From the NCBI GenBank assembly GCA_033807695.1, contig CM066301.1, forward strand, positions 3,410,001 to 3,474,000: DNA of 64,000 bases, given 5' to 3'. The notes under the pieces are model-generated. The model was not told the DNA's origin, made no database searches, and saw nothing but the letters and a program-made list of their open reading frames with translations. This document shows positions 1-10,181 of this stretch, piece by piece. The position numbers and the translations under genes are program-made. Source of the DNA: Daedaleopsis sinensis (Eukaryota; Basidiomycota; Agaricomycetes; Polyporales; Polyporaceae). Each line of letters begins with the position of its first letter. The first letter of the stretch is position 1.

Positions 1-963
1 GTTCAGATCTACTTCGCTTGGAGAATCTATGTGTTGAGCCAGTCAAAGATACTCAGTGGGTGCATAGTCCTGGTATGTTCACCCTTACTAGCCCCGCTAC
101 TAGACCAGACGTGTTGGTTGCATCTATAGATCGCTCTTGCCCAAGGATCTGCGGGGATAGCAAGCGGAATCAAGGTATTTAACAGACGAACTGCGATAAT
201 ACAGCTAACGGAGACTCGCCACACTCATAATTAGGCTCACCTCGTCAACAGTTTGGCAGATTTGCAGGCCGAAACCACTAAACCCTTGATTGTCTGGCTC
301 GGGGGAAGCGTGGCCTGCGATATCGTCATTGCCATCTGTATGCTGTACTATGTGAGTATTGATGATCACTCTTGTCTACTCAACTGAGCCGGCGTTGGGA
401 TAGCTGTCGAGAGGAAGACAAGGCCTTGCTTCAGACGCCCTATTGTCCAGACTTATCCGTCTCACAGTGGAGACTGGTACGCTTACAGCCTCTGTCGCCT
501 GCCTCGACCTGGTGTTCTTCCTGGTGTTCAAGCACAACAACCTTCATCTCACACCGTAAGTCTTCGCTATATTTCTACTTGTCGATAGGGCTCTAACCGT
601 GTCTAGAGCTCTCATCCTAACCAAGATTTACACGAATACTCTCATGATGCTCCTCAACAACCGTACACAGATGCGCTCAATGATAGGCGGTCAAGTGTGG
701 ATGACAGAGGAAACAGGCGATGTCGAGCTCGCGTCGCGTTCACAGACCAGTCGGAGGAGGAGTGCCGTGCCTCAACAAGTAGCCTTGCGCAAATTCCCAA
801 GCCAGGAACGGGATTCCGTCAGCGAGCCTCCAAAGAAGATAGGGACGGTGCAGGAGCGCAAAGTCGCTGGTGCGTGTCATGTCTGTTGTTTCGCGATGAG
901 TGCACGGAGTCGTCTCCCCAGAAAATACTAATGCAAAGCTATGACTTCCTTACAGCAATCTAA
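1..963 (+). CDS. DUF6534-domain multi-pass membrane protein (3' part)
   Basis: The gene enters from the left edge, so its N-terminal half is missing. Joining exons 1-72, 130-174, 235-351, 404-555, 607-869 and 956-963 gives one open frame with GT...AG introns. It reads WRIYVLS, then IALAQG, a hydrophobic helix around VWLGGSVACDIVIAICMLYY, an LSRGR...RLIRLTVETG block, a second helix ending FKHNNLHLTP, then ALILTKIYTNTLM, followed by a polar cytoplasmic tail. The order WRI-YVLS / WLGGS..CD / VETG..TA / NNLHL / LILTKIY..T matches the C-terminal half of the DUF6534 family, which is expanded in Agaricomycetes and has no known function. The last small exon (956-963) is uncertain; reading through instead would end at 931. 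Family assignment is by remembered motif pattern. Confidence 0.8.
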
Positions 964-1221
964 GGCATGCTCTAGGTCGTTCATTTGTCATACTACTGTA
1001 ACAAGTTAGCCGTCATGCATGCACAGCGGCTGTTTCGAGCCAGACTCGGATATTGAATATGAGGACTTTCGGAGATTTCCAATGAAATTTACGAGCACCG
1101 GGGGCGGTGGCTCGTAGACGGGACCGTTCTAACGGGTGCATTCTTCTGGACGTCTGGCTCAGGGTGCGCACATAAACCATGTAAGTATAATTAAACATAA
1201 GGAACCATAGCAAGAAATGTG

Positions 1222-2696
1222 TCAAACAAAAATCTTCGCGGTGCCTACGAAACGCGCGAGCCTTTCCTCCCAATGCTTCCTCAGCTCCGGGTCCGGGTCC
1301 AGTAGGTACATGGGCATGTCCGTGAAATACAGCTCCAAGTACTCGACGCTCACCGACCGACGCGACACCTCCGAATTCGCCTCTCCTGGCGCCGGCTGCG
1401 TGGCTGCGTCATGATTCCTCGAGAGCACACCCTCTATGTCCTGCAAAAGCTCCGGCGTGTACTGCACATTCTTCACAACCAGTTCCACCGGCAGCCTCCG
1501 CGCGTCACAGTAGAACGGCAGGAGCCTCTCCGTGTGCAGCGCCGTCAGGAAGCTGAGGACCGCCTGCGCGCGCGAGCCCGTTTGAGGCGAGAGCACGCAC
1601 CTGCGCATGCGCTTCAGTCCCGGGAGCGCGGTCACCCAGTTATACACTCTGAGGGAGTCGGGGGTCTCATGGCACGCGAAGGTGACGAGGGGTGCCGCCT
1701 CAATGAACCACGCCGCCGACTGGAGCGCGCTGCGCTGCGCGGTCTCTATCTGCGATGTGGAGAGCGCCGGGCTAGAGGCGGCGCGTTCCACGCGGATCAC
1801 GACCTCGACATCCTGGGGGCCTTGAACACAGAGGACGAAGGCGTTGGCTTCGAATGCGAGCACTGCGCGGTCCATGCGGTTGAGGAGGAAGTCCGGGGGG
1901 CGGGAGCCCACCTCGTTCGTGACCAGCCGAGAGAACATGTACATGCTCGCGTTCGGGTCGAGCAAGGCGTCGTCTCCGACGAAGCTCGTGATGTGGATCG
2001 TCGGCGGGGTGCAATCGGTCCCGATGTACGCACACATGTTCGCGGTGGCGGCGGGGACGTCTCTGAGGATGAGATGGGTAAGTTTCGGGGGAGAGAAGCG
2101 GGGGCCTGGTACACCGTGTATTGTGAGGAAACTATCGAGTGCGACCACGGCCAGATCAAATTCGGAACGGTGCAGGTACTGGCTGAGACGCAGTGTACGC
2201 AACGAGGTCGCGGTGTTGATGAGCGCTATGAAGGGATACCACAGGAACAGCTCGGCGTCGCGCCCAGGGTAGTTGCACAGATCGAGGTCAAGAAGCGTAG
2301 AGATGGTTCTGCCGCTAAGCGCAACTCCATCGAGACGCAAAGATGTGAGCCGAGGGAATCGTGCGGGGTCGAATTCGAATACGGGGATCCCGGTATACGG
2401 GGTGGTCGGAAGAACGGAGTGGTTCACGACGATTGTGAGCTTCTCCAGCTGCGGGAAAGTAGCCCCAAGTATACGTTGCATGACGTGCGAGCGGAATATG
2501 TCGAGTGTCATTGCTGAGTTGAACTCGAGGACTTGGATGCGAGCAACATTGGCCGCGAGGGTTTTGAGAAACCTGACTCCGAACGGACCGTTAGCGTCTT
2601 CCACCAAGCCAATGACGCATTTGGATTCCAGTTTAGTAGCCTGCGAATGATGGTGGTTAGGAGACCAGTGGACTCAATGCTGTACGCACTCACCAT
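1222..2696 (-). CDS. F-box-like / leucine-rich repeat protein, no recognisable F-box
   Basis: A long exon (2640-1222, 473 codons) encodes a protein with regularly spaced leucine blocks (FPQLEKLTIVV, FPRLTSLRLDG, ATSLRTLRLS, PPKLTHLILRDV), as in the leucine-rich half of the many F-box proteins of Agaricomycetes. The usual N-terminal F-box is not visible. The exon opens at a good acceptor; 52 bases further upstream an ATG at 2696-2694 is followed at once by GTGAGT, so the simplest start is a first exon that is only the start codon, followed by ATKLESKCVIGL. A TATA-like run at 2773-2783 lies about 80 bases upstream, which fits. An alternative is an in-exon start at 2607 (MVEDANG). F-box proteins without the box may be decayed or may only bind targets. 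Function is not known. The end (FVGTAKIFV) is a clear stop. Confidence 0.7.
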
Positions 2697-3295
2697 ATTG
2701 TGTTCAGCGGATTCGAGCGAGTGGTGTAAGCGGGAATCTGTGGATCGAGGACTGAACCTTCGCAGAGTGTCTAATATATATAGCCAGCTCCCTTTGACCC
2801 GCAGACGAGTACGCTACAATCTATGTCGACTCTCTTTAGTTGTGTGGATAGAGTGGCTGCGCGACATATAAACTCTTTATTAGTTTGTTGCAATGGGAGG
2901 AATGCTTCATGTGATAGCAGGACGGGTGGCATGGCGTGGTTGGGCACAGCGGACTTGGTCCTGTCCAGGTCCTTTGGATGCACAAAGCTGTGGTGACTTG
3001 CGTTCAATCGTTGTAGTGAACTGTAATGCACTGGTCAGAGAACAGGAACGCACCAATCCTTCTTCACTGACCCTCGCTGAACGAGGAGTACAAACAAAGG
3101 GTAATGTATTCCAAAGGTCCGTCGTATGCTCCCTAGATCAACTGTCTACGATCGAGGTTATACATACCACCTTTCGCCTCAAAGGTCCCTAGCCTTCAGT
3201 AACACAGTGGGTCCGAGTGGTTCAGAGATGACATGGCCACAGCACGGGAATCGTTGTGTGCTGCAGCTTGCTTTTTGACCATCGAACTCTGTCTG
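2697..3295. other. Intergenic, no gene seen
   Basis: Between the 5' end of the leucine-rich gene and the 3' end of the NADH dehydrogenase. Only short, unconvincing open frames are present; apart from the TATA-like run at 2773-2783 I see nothing I can name. Confidence 0.5.
2773..2783 (-). promoter_or_regulatory. TATA-like box for the leucine-rich gene
   Basis: A run of alternating T and A (tatatatatta on the minus strand) about 80 bases before the proposed ATG at 2696. Position and composition fit a fungal TATA element; nothing else supports it. Confidence 0.35.
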
Positions 3296-5853
3296 TCACA
3301 GACGAGACAGGTCGCGTCCCCAGATACCCCTGTTCAGCAACCACGAGATCAGGTACCACTCTGTCCACAAAGAGGCGTGCACGCACCTCACGACCCAATC
3401 GATCATCAAGAGCGCCCGCGTGCGCATGCTGACTTGCTCGCTCCAGTACACGCTCCGCCACGCGTACATGGCCGCTAAGCCGCCCATAAAGCTGAACCGC
3501 CCCAGGTCGAACACCGCCGCGTTGCCGATGTACGCGAGCGAGCCAAGGTGCAAGTACTTGAACGGCGGCGCGACAGTCTCGTCGCCCTCTTCCATGAGCA
3601 GGCCGTTCGCCTCGAGCACGCTGCGATGCTGCGCGACCTTGGAAAGCTTTTGGCCAAGGTACTTGCCTTGCTGCGAGGCCACCTGCGCGGTCTGTGGAGA
3701 TCACGATCAACACGATGTGTACGTTGCTGGAACCTGAGTGCACGGACCGCAGGAAGAGCTGTGATCTTGTTACCTAGCTCTTGGAGAAGAACAGCAAGCT
3801 CGTTCAGGGTTAGCGATTGGTCCTTGTCCGAGTCGTATAGGTCGAAGAGCTCGCGGACTTTGTCGAGCTGTTCTTCTGCCATGGGGATGCGCTTCTTAAT
3901 CCGCGCCACTATGAGCCACCCATGAATGACAAGAACGCAGCAGACACATGGCGCGATGTAGGACATACCCATGATCTTCCACTCGTCGTAGTCGATTTTC
4001 CCATCCTGATTCTTGTCCGCCTCATCCACAAGATCGAGCAGATAGCTCACGACCGAGGTCTCGATGGTGCTTGCGTCTCCGATTGCGTACACCTCCCCAA
4101 GCGGCGCACCCTTGACGCGTAGGTGTGCATCGACCTCAATGGCTTTCTTGTGTACCTGGTTGGGTAGCAGTTCGGACAAACGCTGTGTGAACGGGTTCAT
4201 AGCGATACCCGTGCTCCACAAGACAAAATTGGTCGGGATTTCGAAGGTCTCGGTCTTGCCGTCTTGCGTCCGCTTTGTGTACGTCACTCTATCAGACGTG
4301 ACAGCTGCAACACGGGCGGAGGTGATCAGGTCGATGTCGTCGTGCATGAATTTGTCCTCGGCATATCGCGAGATGGCCTCGGAGTACTGTCAACGAGATT
4401 AGTTAATCGTTTGTAAACACGGGTGGTTGCGAGGACAAAGTACGTACAGTGTTCAGTATGTGCTCCCGACTCTGAATGACGTGTATTGATACTTCCTCTC
4501 TGCAGATTTTTGGGAACTATACTGAGTCAGTATATAGTGGATGGCTCCATGAACCATCAACTCACGTAGTTGAACAAGTCCTCCTGACACAAGTCGTAGA
4601 TCTCTGCAGCGGTCTCAACACCCGTCGGACCACCTCCGCAGACAACAAAGCTGAGGAGTCTCCTACGCTCCTCTGGTGTAGTTGTGGGCAGAGAAGCCGC
4701 TTCAAAGTTATCTGACGTTAAAAGACGCGTCATGTCCCGTCGTGAAACGCGAGTCGTGTGCATAAATACCAATAATCCGTTTCCGGATGGCCTGGGCATC
4801 CGAGATGGTCTTCAATTGGTGACAATGCTCCAAGCCTGGGACTCCGTGAGTACTCGATGTTGAGCCCACTGCGATAATGAGCTTGTCGTAACTACGAGTA
4901 ATACGGACTCAGCTGAAAGAATATTGAACAGCGGGAAGTCACGTACGGGATGTACATATGCTCGCCCTTCACACCGTCGACGCCGACAGTCTGCACCTCC
5001 AGCAGGCGCTCAGACATTACGATGTCGACGGCGCGTGCGTTGATGAGATGACCGCGGAGGCGTGCCGCGATCTTGCGCAGGGGCTCGACAAGTGAACGGA
5101 CAGAGACGGTCCCGACCGCGGCAGCTTCACGGAAGATGTATAAGATAGAATAGTGCTCAGAATGGGTAGCAGGACTTACACGGCAACAAGGGCGTAAACG
5201 TAGTGTATGTCTCTGGAGATACGACTGTGACGTGGTAATCACCGGGAGTCAGTGTTTGGAGGACGCCAACGGCCTACATGATAGCGGGTGGTGAGACGGT
5301 GATAGATGTAGTAGAAATTCGAGGTACGTACGCCCCATCCCCCTCCCACAATAACCAGATGAGGCTTTTCGGCAAGTCCGCGGTTCTGCTCGTCCTCCCA
5401 ATCACTCAGCAAGGTGGAGACAACGGGTAAGTTCTTGGGACCTCCACGCTCAGGAGCGAGTGCGCGCGGCGCGACTGGAACACGGTCGATATGCTGGGGC
5501 GTATACCGTTAACACAACGCGCGCAGTGAGTAGACCAACGTGCTACTCACGCGTTCGGTATAGGTGAAGGCGTCATGGAGAAAGATGCCTCCAGTGAGAA
5601 TGACGCACCCAACAACAGTCGAACCCACAAGGTAGAACGTATAGCGAGCTACTGTCTTGCAGCGGCGTAGGACAGTTGATGAGGTAGACGGACTAGTAGT
5701 AGCGGTGGCATAAAGCCTTGCAGGGAGAGGACGATAGAGACGAGATAAAGAGAGACGAGAGTAGGCGGTTGGGTGAAGTCTAGTAAGAGGCCGGGGTGGC
5801 GAGTCGAAAGCCCTCGCCAAGGCTCGGGTGGGCGCCGCAGCTGTCCGGAACAT
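3296..5853 (-). CDS. NDE1: External alternative (type II) NADH dehydrogenase with EF hands
   Basis: Type II NADH:ubiquinone oxidoreductase, a single-polypeptide FAD enzyme on the inner mitochondrial membrane that passes electrons from NADH to quinone without pumping protons. The start at 5853 ([16 protein letters not shown]) gives an Arg/Ala/Ser-rich mitochondrial presequence and then one membrane segment (about residues 75-97). Exon 1 is 5853-5551. Later exons show the FAD Rossmann motif [11 protein letters not shown], the NADH motif [26 protein letters not shown], and [12 protein letters not shown]. Two EF-hand loops lie near the C terminus: [12 protein letters not shown] and [12 protein letters not shown], as in Ca2+-responsive external NDEs. 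The C terminus carries the family's [11 protein letters not shown] and [17 protein letters not shown] blocks. A 60-base intron (3968-3909) between the EF hands has no stop and is a multiple of three, so naive translation adds a false hydrophobic segment there. About nine exons; internal borders approximate. Confidence 0.93.
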
Positions 5854-5958
5854 TGCCGTCGCTGTGTCGAGTAGCGAGCAACCGAGTGCCCGTCGCTGTC
5901 GTCGCCGTCGAGGGGAGAAGGGATAGGCTGCTTGCGCCGTGTCGGGCGACCAAGTACT

Positions 5959-6325
5959 GTACGTCCCAGACATTAGGCGAAGCGAATTGACCCTAACCTA
6001 AGGCGTGGGAATCGGACTGTCAAGCGAAAGGTGCCAGGGGACAAGGGACATATGCGAAGCGCTCGTCCTCTCCCGCAGACGAAAGTGCTTGTCGACGACT
6101 TCTAGGTCACGTTCGGATGCTAGGAACTGCGAATATAGCGTCCACAAGGTGCTTGAGCTGTGAAAGAAATCCGCCACAGTTGTGGCGAAAATGTCATCGG
6201 AAATTACCATATATGGTAAGTTTGGGCTAGGCGAAGAGGCCCCGGGGACATGGGGACAAGCGCCCATATAGGCGAGGCGAAAGGCCCCCGGGGACAGGGG
6301 ACTTCGCCTAATGTCTGGGACGTAC
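5959..6325. mobile_element. Small inverted-repeat element (MITE-like), about 367 bp
   Basis: The 24 bases at 5959-5982 (starting GTACGTCCCAGACATTAGG) return exactly as reverse complement at 6302-6325. Each end is flanked outside by AGTACT (5953-5958 and 6326-6331). As AGTACT is its own reverse complement it may be a 6-bp target duplication or part of a 30-bp inverted repeat with a TA duplication inside it; the sequence cannot decide. No coding capacity. Inside there are three related GGGGACA-rich stretches (about 6034-6050, 6238-6258, 6283-6301) and a perfect palindrome TACCATATATGGTA near 6207-6220. The left end lies about 105 bases upstream of the NADH dehydrogenase start codon, so the element occupies that gene's promoter region. 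Confidence 0.75.
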
Positions 6326-6331
6326 AGTACT

Positions 6332-8439
6332 GGCGGCTCGCGTCCATGATGTCACCGCTTATTCCTGTACCAGCCGCGCCTTGCGGATGATCGAGTTACT
6401 GGGCGTCCCCGGGCCTGTACTGCTACTAAGTACTAGCCTGAGTATGTACCATTATCACCACCACCATGCATGATGCATCCCCTACCGGCCTCTAATACAC
6501 AGTCTTATTCTTCTTATATTCATTCGTGAACTCCTGGATGCAATATGAATAAGTGCTCGTATTCTCAAGATGGTTCAAGGCTCGGAGTGGGGACATGTTC
6601 TGCTGCTGCTGCATGTACATGTGAGTACTCTATTTCTGTTGTGTTGCTTCCTTCACGCAAGCTTGATCAGATTGCTGACAGTCCTCCGTCCCAGCTGGCC
6701 ATGGCGGATGCTACATAGAGTATGACAATATTCAGTGCTGCCGCTGCAGGTCTTACGATCAAGAAAATCAAAGAGGGCAGCAATTCTACCCCTACAGGTA
6801 AGCAGGTACGCCTTCGTTGGCTCTTCAGTCGCACTGTCCACTAAAATGCACATGGATAGGATGCAATGGCATCGAGACTCGAGTCTAGATGTATCATGTA
6901 CACGCTGGCAACAAATGCCACGTCGCCGCGGCACCTAGACTATAGCTGAGGGCAGCTTGCATGTCTAGTTTGCTCCCCGTTGGCATGTCACTGAAATATA
7001 TTCTTCTAGTCCTCCAAACGGATATCGCGTTCAAGCTCCTGTTTCTAGAAGCCCGAGAACCCACTGCGCCTAGCTCTGCGAGCACATGCTCCTTGAGTAC
7101 GCGATGAATACTGTTTCAAGCCCTACTGGCTCCGTCTATCTCAAGTTCTCCATGCCAGCCCAAAACTGTGATGTTGACATGCAAAGCTCTATGTCTTAGT
7201 CTTCAGAGGAGCTCTGCTCTTCTGTAGCTGCAGTGGAAGATGCAGAATTCTCAGAGTCGTCTTCTTGAGATTCCATTTGGCAACACAATCACCGTTCACG
7301 TACATCCGTGGTGGGCGCAAGGTGAGCGCATCATTTTTTGTTCCACTCACGCCTGAACGGTTGAACCCAACCCGAACAGACCTGAACCCACCATAGATCC
7401 GAGCGTCGGTCGACTCAGCCAACAGATCTGCTCTCCCTCAATGGTCCAGTATTTTTCATCAGGGTACAGCATGGTTAACAAGCTTCTACACAATCGTAGT
7501 TTCAGGTTCCCCATTCCGGCACCGATCAACAAGGACCATGCTTCGAAAGCGCAGTGAGATGTATTGCCACCTCCTTCTTGCCGCCGCCGGTACGTATTCT
7601 CATGTTATATTCCATCGGCGCGGCGCAGATCGATCCCGAGGTTCGGGACTAATCACGATGGAAACGTCCTCTGGCAGATGCCCACGTCATACCTGGACAG
7701 ATTCATCACCGTCCAGCACCCTCCTTAAGCGTTCGGTACATACAGCTTCAAATACTAACCAACGATTCGTAGCCAAGCAAGGACCCTTGAAGGACCCTGT
7801 AGTGGTGTCTAGCGCTACTCTTCGGGTTCAGCCTATACCGGCTGCGATCGCGAGTGGCATGCGCCTAGATGATGCGAAGAACAGAGCGTTGAATTACAAC
7901 CCGGAGCTAGAGCAAGAACTTTCTGGATGCAATAAGACTTGCCCGAAGTAGTTGCGAAGAAGGCATCGGCCACCGACCTCTACACTGTTGAGTGCTATGT
8001 CGACGGGAAGTCAATGTCTTCTGTATACCAACTGTATACGAGATCCTGGGAGATCTCACACGTTTTATCAATTTTTGGTGTTCGCAACACACGATCATCT
8101 GCGCCCTTGCCCTAACCGAGACATAACTTTGCACTTGGATACTTCCGACCCGCGCTCGGATTACAGCCCGCAGCAGCGCTCATCCACACTCCAGGGTCCT
8201 TAAAGTGCGGATTCTTCGCCCTGCATCCCGGCAGCCGTCATGTTCGTCGCAGAGCCAACAAGAACCCTCACTGCATCCGCCAATTTGCCCCTGCCTCTCG
8301 TAAGCTGGCTACGATATATACAATGACCCAGTAGTGGACGCTGACAAAACTCCGGCTACAGCGTACTACCTGCGGACGAGCCTCTACGAACTACCACTCT
8401 CCTGCGAACTATCACTCGCCTGCAGCTCGACCGTCCGCG
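6332..8439. other. 2.1 kb without a recognisable gene
   Basis: Several short frames are present. The longest on the plus strand is 7538-7951 (137 codons, MLRKRSEMYC..., ending NKTCPK), with no family I recognise and many stops in the alternative frames. 7350-7540 also reads as low-quality coding sequence. This may be a decayed gene or unannotatable intergenic DNA. The last about 100 bases form the 5' leader of the F-box gene at 8440. Confidence 0.4.
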
Positions 8440-9600
8440 ATGGATAAGCTGGCAGTAGAACTCCTCACCCTCATTTCATTCTATGCTTGTACCGACGGCG
8501 GTCAGACAGGCTGCGCTCTCTCTCTCGTCTCGAAACGCATTCGCGCTGTCTCGCGTCCTGCACGCTTCTTCACCGTTGGACTCGTCAGCGGCCCTGCCAA
8601 GATCGAGCAATTCCTCCAGTGCTACGAAGCCGAGCGCGCACGCGCGACGGAGGCCCTACCCCGCGTCCGTCACCTCTGCCTGTCGTTGTTCGGCAAAGGC
8701 CTCGATACAGGGGGCTCGGGGGCGGGAGCTCCATGGTCACCCTCAACTCCGTCTAACGCCGCCCCAGCGAAGCCCCCAGCCTCGCGCGCGGAATTCTTCG
8801 CGGCGATGCAGCGGAAGACGCAACACTGGCGGTCGACGCAGGACAACCTCGACGAACAATACAACCGCGTCGTGCCCACGCTCATCCGCGCCGTCGCGAA
8901 CGACATCGAGACATTGGCGCTGATCCAGGCGCAGTGGCGAAGCTCGAGCGTCGTCCGGTGTGCGTTCCCGCGCCTGCGCGACCTCATCGTCGTCGGAGGC
9001 GATCCGAGCTTCCTGCCATTCCAGTTCATGCCGAGCGGGCGCCCGCTGTACCCCGCGCTGAAGCGGCTGCACCATGTCCTGGCGTTCGTCGCCAAGGACG
9101 TGGACTTCGTCCAGTGGGCGGAGCATGCGCCGAACCTCACGCATCTGCGCATCTCCCGCCTGAACTCCGAGCCCCGGACTACGCTCGAGACGCTCGAGCA
9201 AGTGATCGGTGGGTCTGTTCAACAAGATTTGTGGTGGAAGGACCGTGTGTGCTCACACCACATCAATTATGGCGTAGGCGACGAGTCGGCCCCAGATGAG
9301 TTCTTCCCGCATCTGCAACACATCATCATACAAGCCCAGCCCGCACCACCTGCGGCGCGGTCGAACACGACGGCAGCGCTGGTATACCGAGACTTCCTCG
9401 CACACGTACAGAAGCTCGCGGAGAAGGCGAAGGCACCCGTGACTGTGCAGCCGCCTATGGAGATCCCGGAGATGGTGCCAAACGTGGACCCACACCAGGT
9501 TTGTATCATGAAGTTGAAGACGGAGTGGATGGAGCGGATCGAAATCAACGGCTCGCGGTACTGGGAGCAGCCGCGGAATCCCCATGGGCCGTCGCATTGA
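8440..9600 (+). CDS. F-box-like protein
   Basis: A single-exon frame of 386 codons. The N terminus MDKLAVELLTLISFYACTDG followed by GCALSLVSKRIRAVSRPARF is the typical mushroom F-box-like opening: hydrophobic LPxELL-type helix, then SLVSKxxRxVSRPxxF. F-box proteins join the Skp1-Cul1 ubiquitin ligase and present substrates through the C-terminal half. Residues about 60-330 carry leucine-rich segments (LPRVRHLCLSLFG, FPRLRDLIVVGG, LKRLHHVLAFVA, APNLTHLRISRL) that would form the target-binding part. A Gly/Pro/Ser-rich insert sits near residues 88-115. Target unknown. It points the same way as the next F-box gene at 10182, but the proteins are not close copies. Confidence 0.82.
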   Translation: MDKLAVELLTLISFYACTDGGQTGCALSLVSKRIRAVSRPARFFTVGLVSGPAKIEQFLQCYEAERARATEALPRVRHLCLSLFGKGLDTGGSGAGAPWSPSTPSNAAPAKPPASRAEFFAAMQRKTQHWRSTQDNLDEQYNRVVPTLIRAVANDIETLALIQAQWRSSSVVRCAFPRLRDLIVVGGDPSFLPFQFMPSGRPLYPALKRLHHVLAFVAKDVDFVQWAEHAPNLTHLRISRLNSEPRTTLETLEQVIGGSVQQDLWWKDRVCSHHINYGVGDESAPDEFFPHLQHIIIQAQPAPPAARSNTTAALVYRDFLAHVQKLAEKAKAPVTVQPPMEIPEMVPNVDPHQVCIMKLKTEWMERIEINGSRYWEQPRNPHGPSH

Positions 9601-10181
9601 GCTAGAGCTTTGGAACTAGAGTCAGGGCCGGTACTGGTGACCGTGACTGCAAACGGACTCTCTGTTTTGCTCCCCGTCTGACATTGTCTCGCTATCTTCA
9701 GTCTATTGTACTGCATACATCCCCTAAACACTATTAGCTTTCCCCATGTATCACTAGTGCACTACAAGTTACATTATGGTTTGGCCACGAATGGCCCGTT
9801 GAATCTTCCAGCTTCCAGAGGGAGGCGTCACCGGTCTCGGAATGAGCGCTTGTAACTTGTTCTTGGTTGACGTCCACATCTGTCCACCTGCGTTGAACAG
9901 CCGTTTCAGATCTTCCGGTTGAGTATCATCATCGTTGGTCGCGGTGAACATTGCCCCTCTATGTTTGACATCTCTGAAGCTCCGAAGTACGTATCTCATA
10001 GAATGGCAACCTCAGCCTCAGCCTCTCTCAATTTTACTTACCGAGCGGTGCCGTACTACAGGAGGATCCGGAGGTTACATCTCTAGTCAAGCTTTTCAAT
10101 CACGACCCTCCAGTTGGCTATTTGGCGGCGTTCTGAAGCCATCCTGCGGGAGATCTCGAACCTGATTAATAGCCTCACGAG
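9601..10181. other. Intergenic between two F-box genes
   Basis: Holds the 3' end of the upstream gene and the promoter of the downstream gene. A minus-strand frame (about 9948-9769, MFTATNDDDTQPEDLKRLFN..., 59 codons) has plausible codon use but no recognised family and no clear upstream exon; I do not call it a gene. Confidence 0.4.

Noticed and set aside
1411..2517. Long plus-strand frame opposite the leucine-rich gene (368 codons)
   Set aside because: Composition is Arg/Glu/Gly-rich without motifs, and the minus strand has leucine-rich repeats. It is a shadow of GC-biased coding sequence.
3880..4000. A transmembrane helix between the EF hands of the NADH dehydrogenase
   Set aside because: It is the translation of a 60-base in-frame intron with proper GTATGT and ATAG ends; splicing restores the normal EF-hand spacing.
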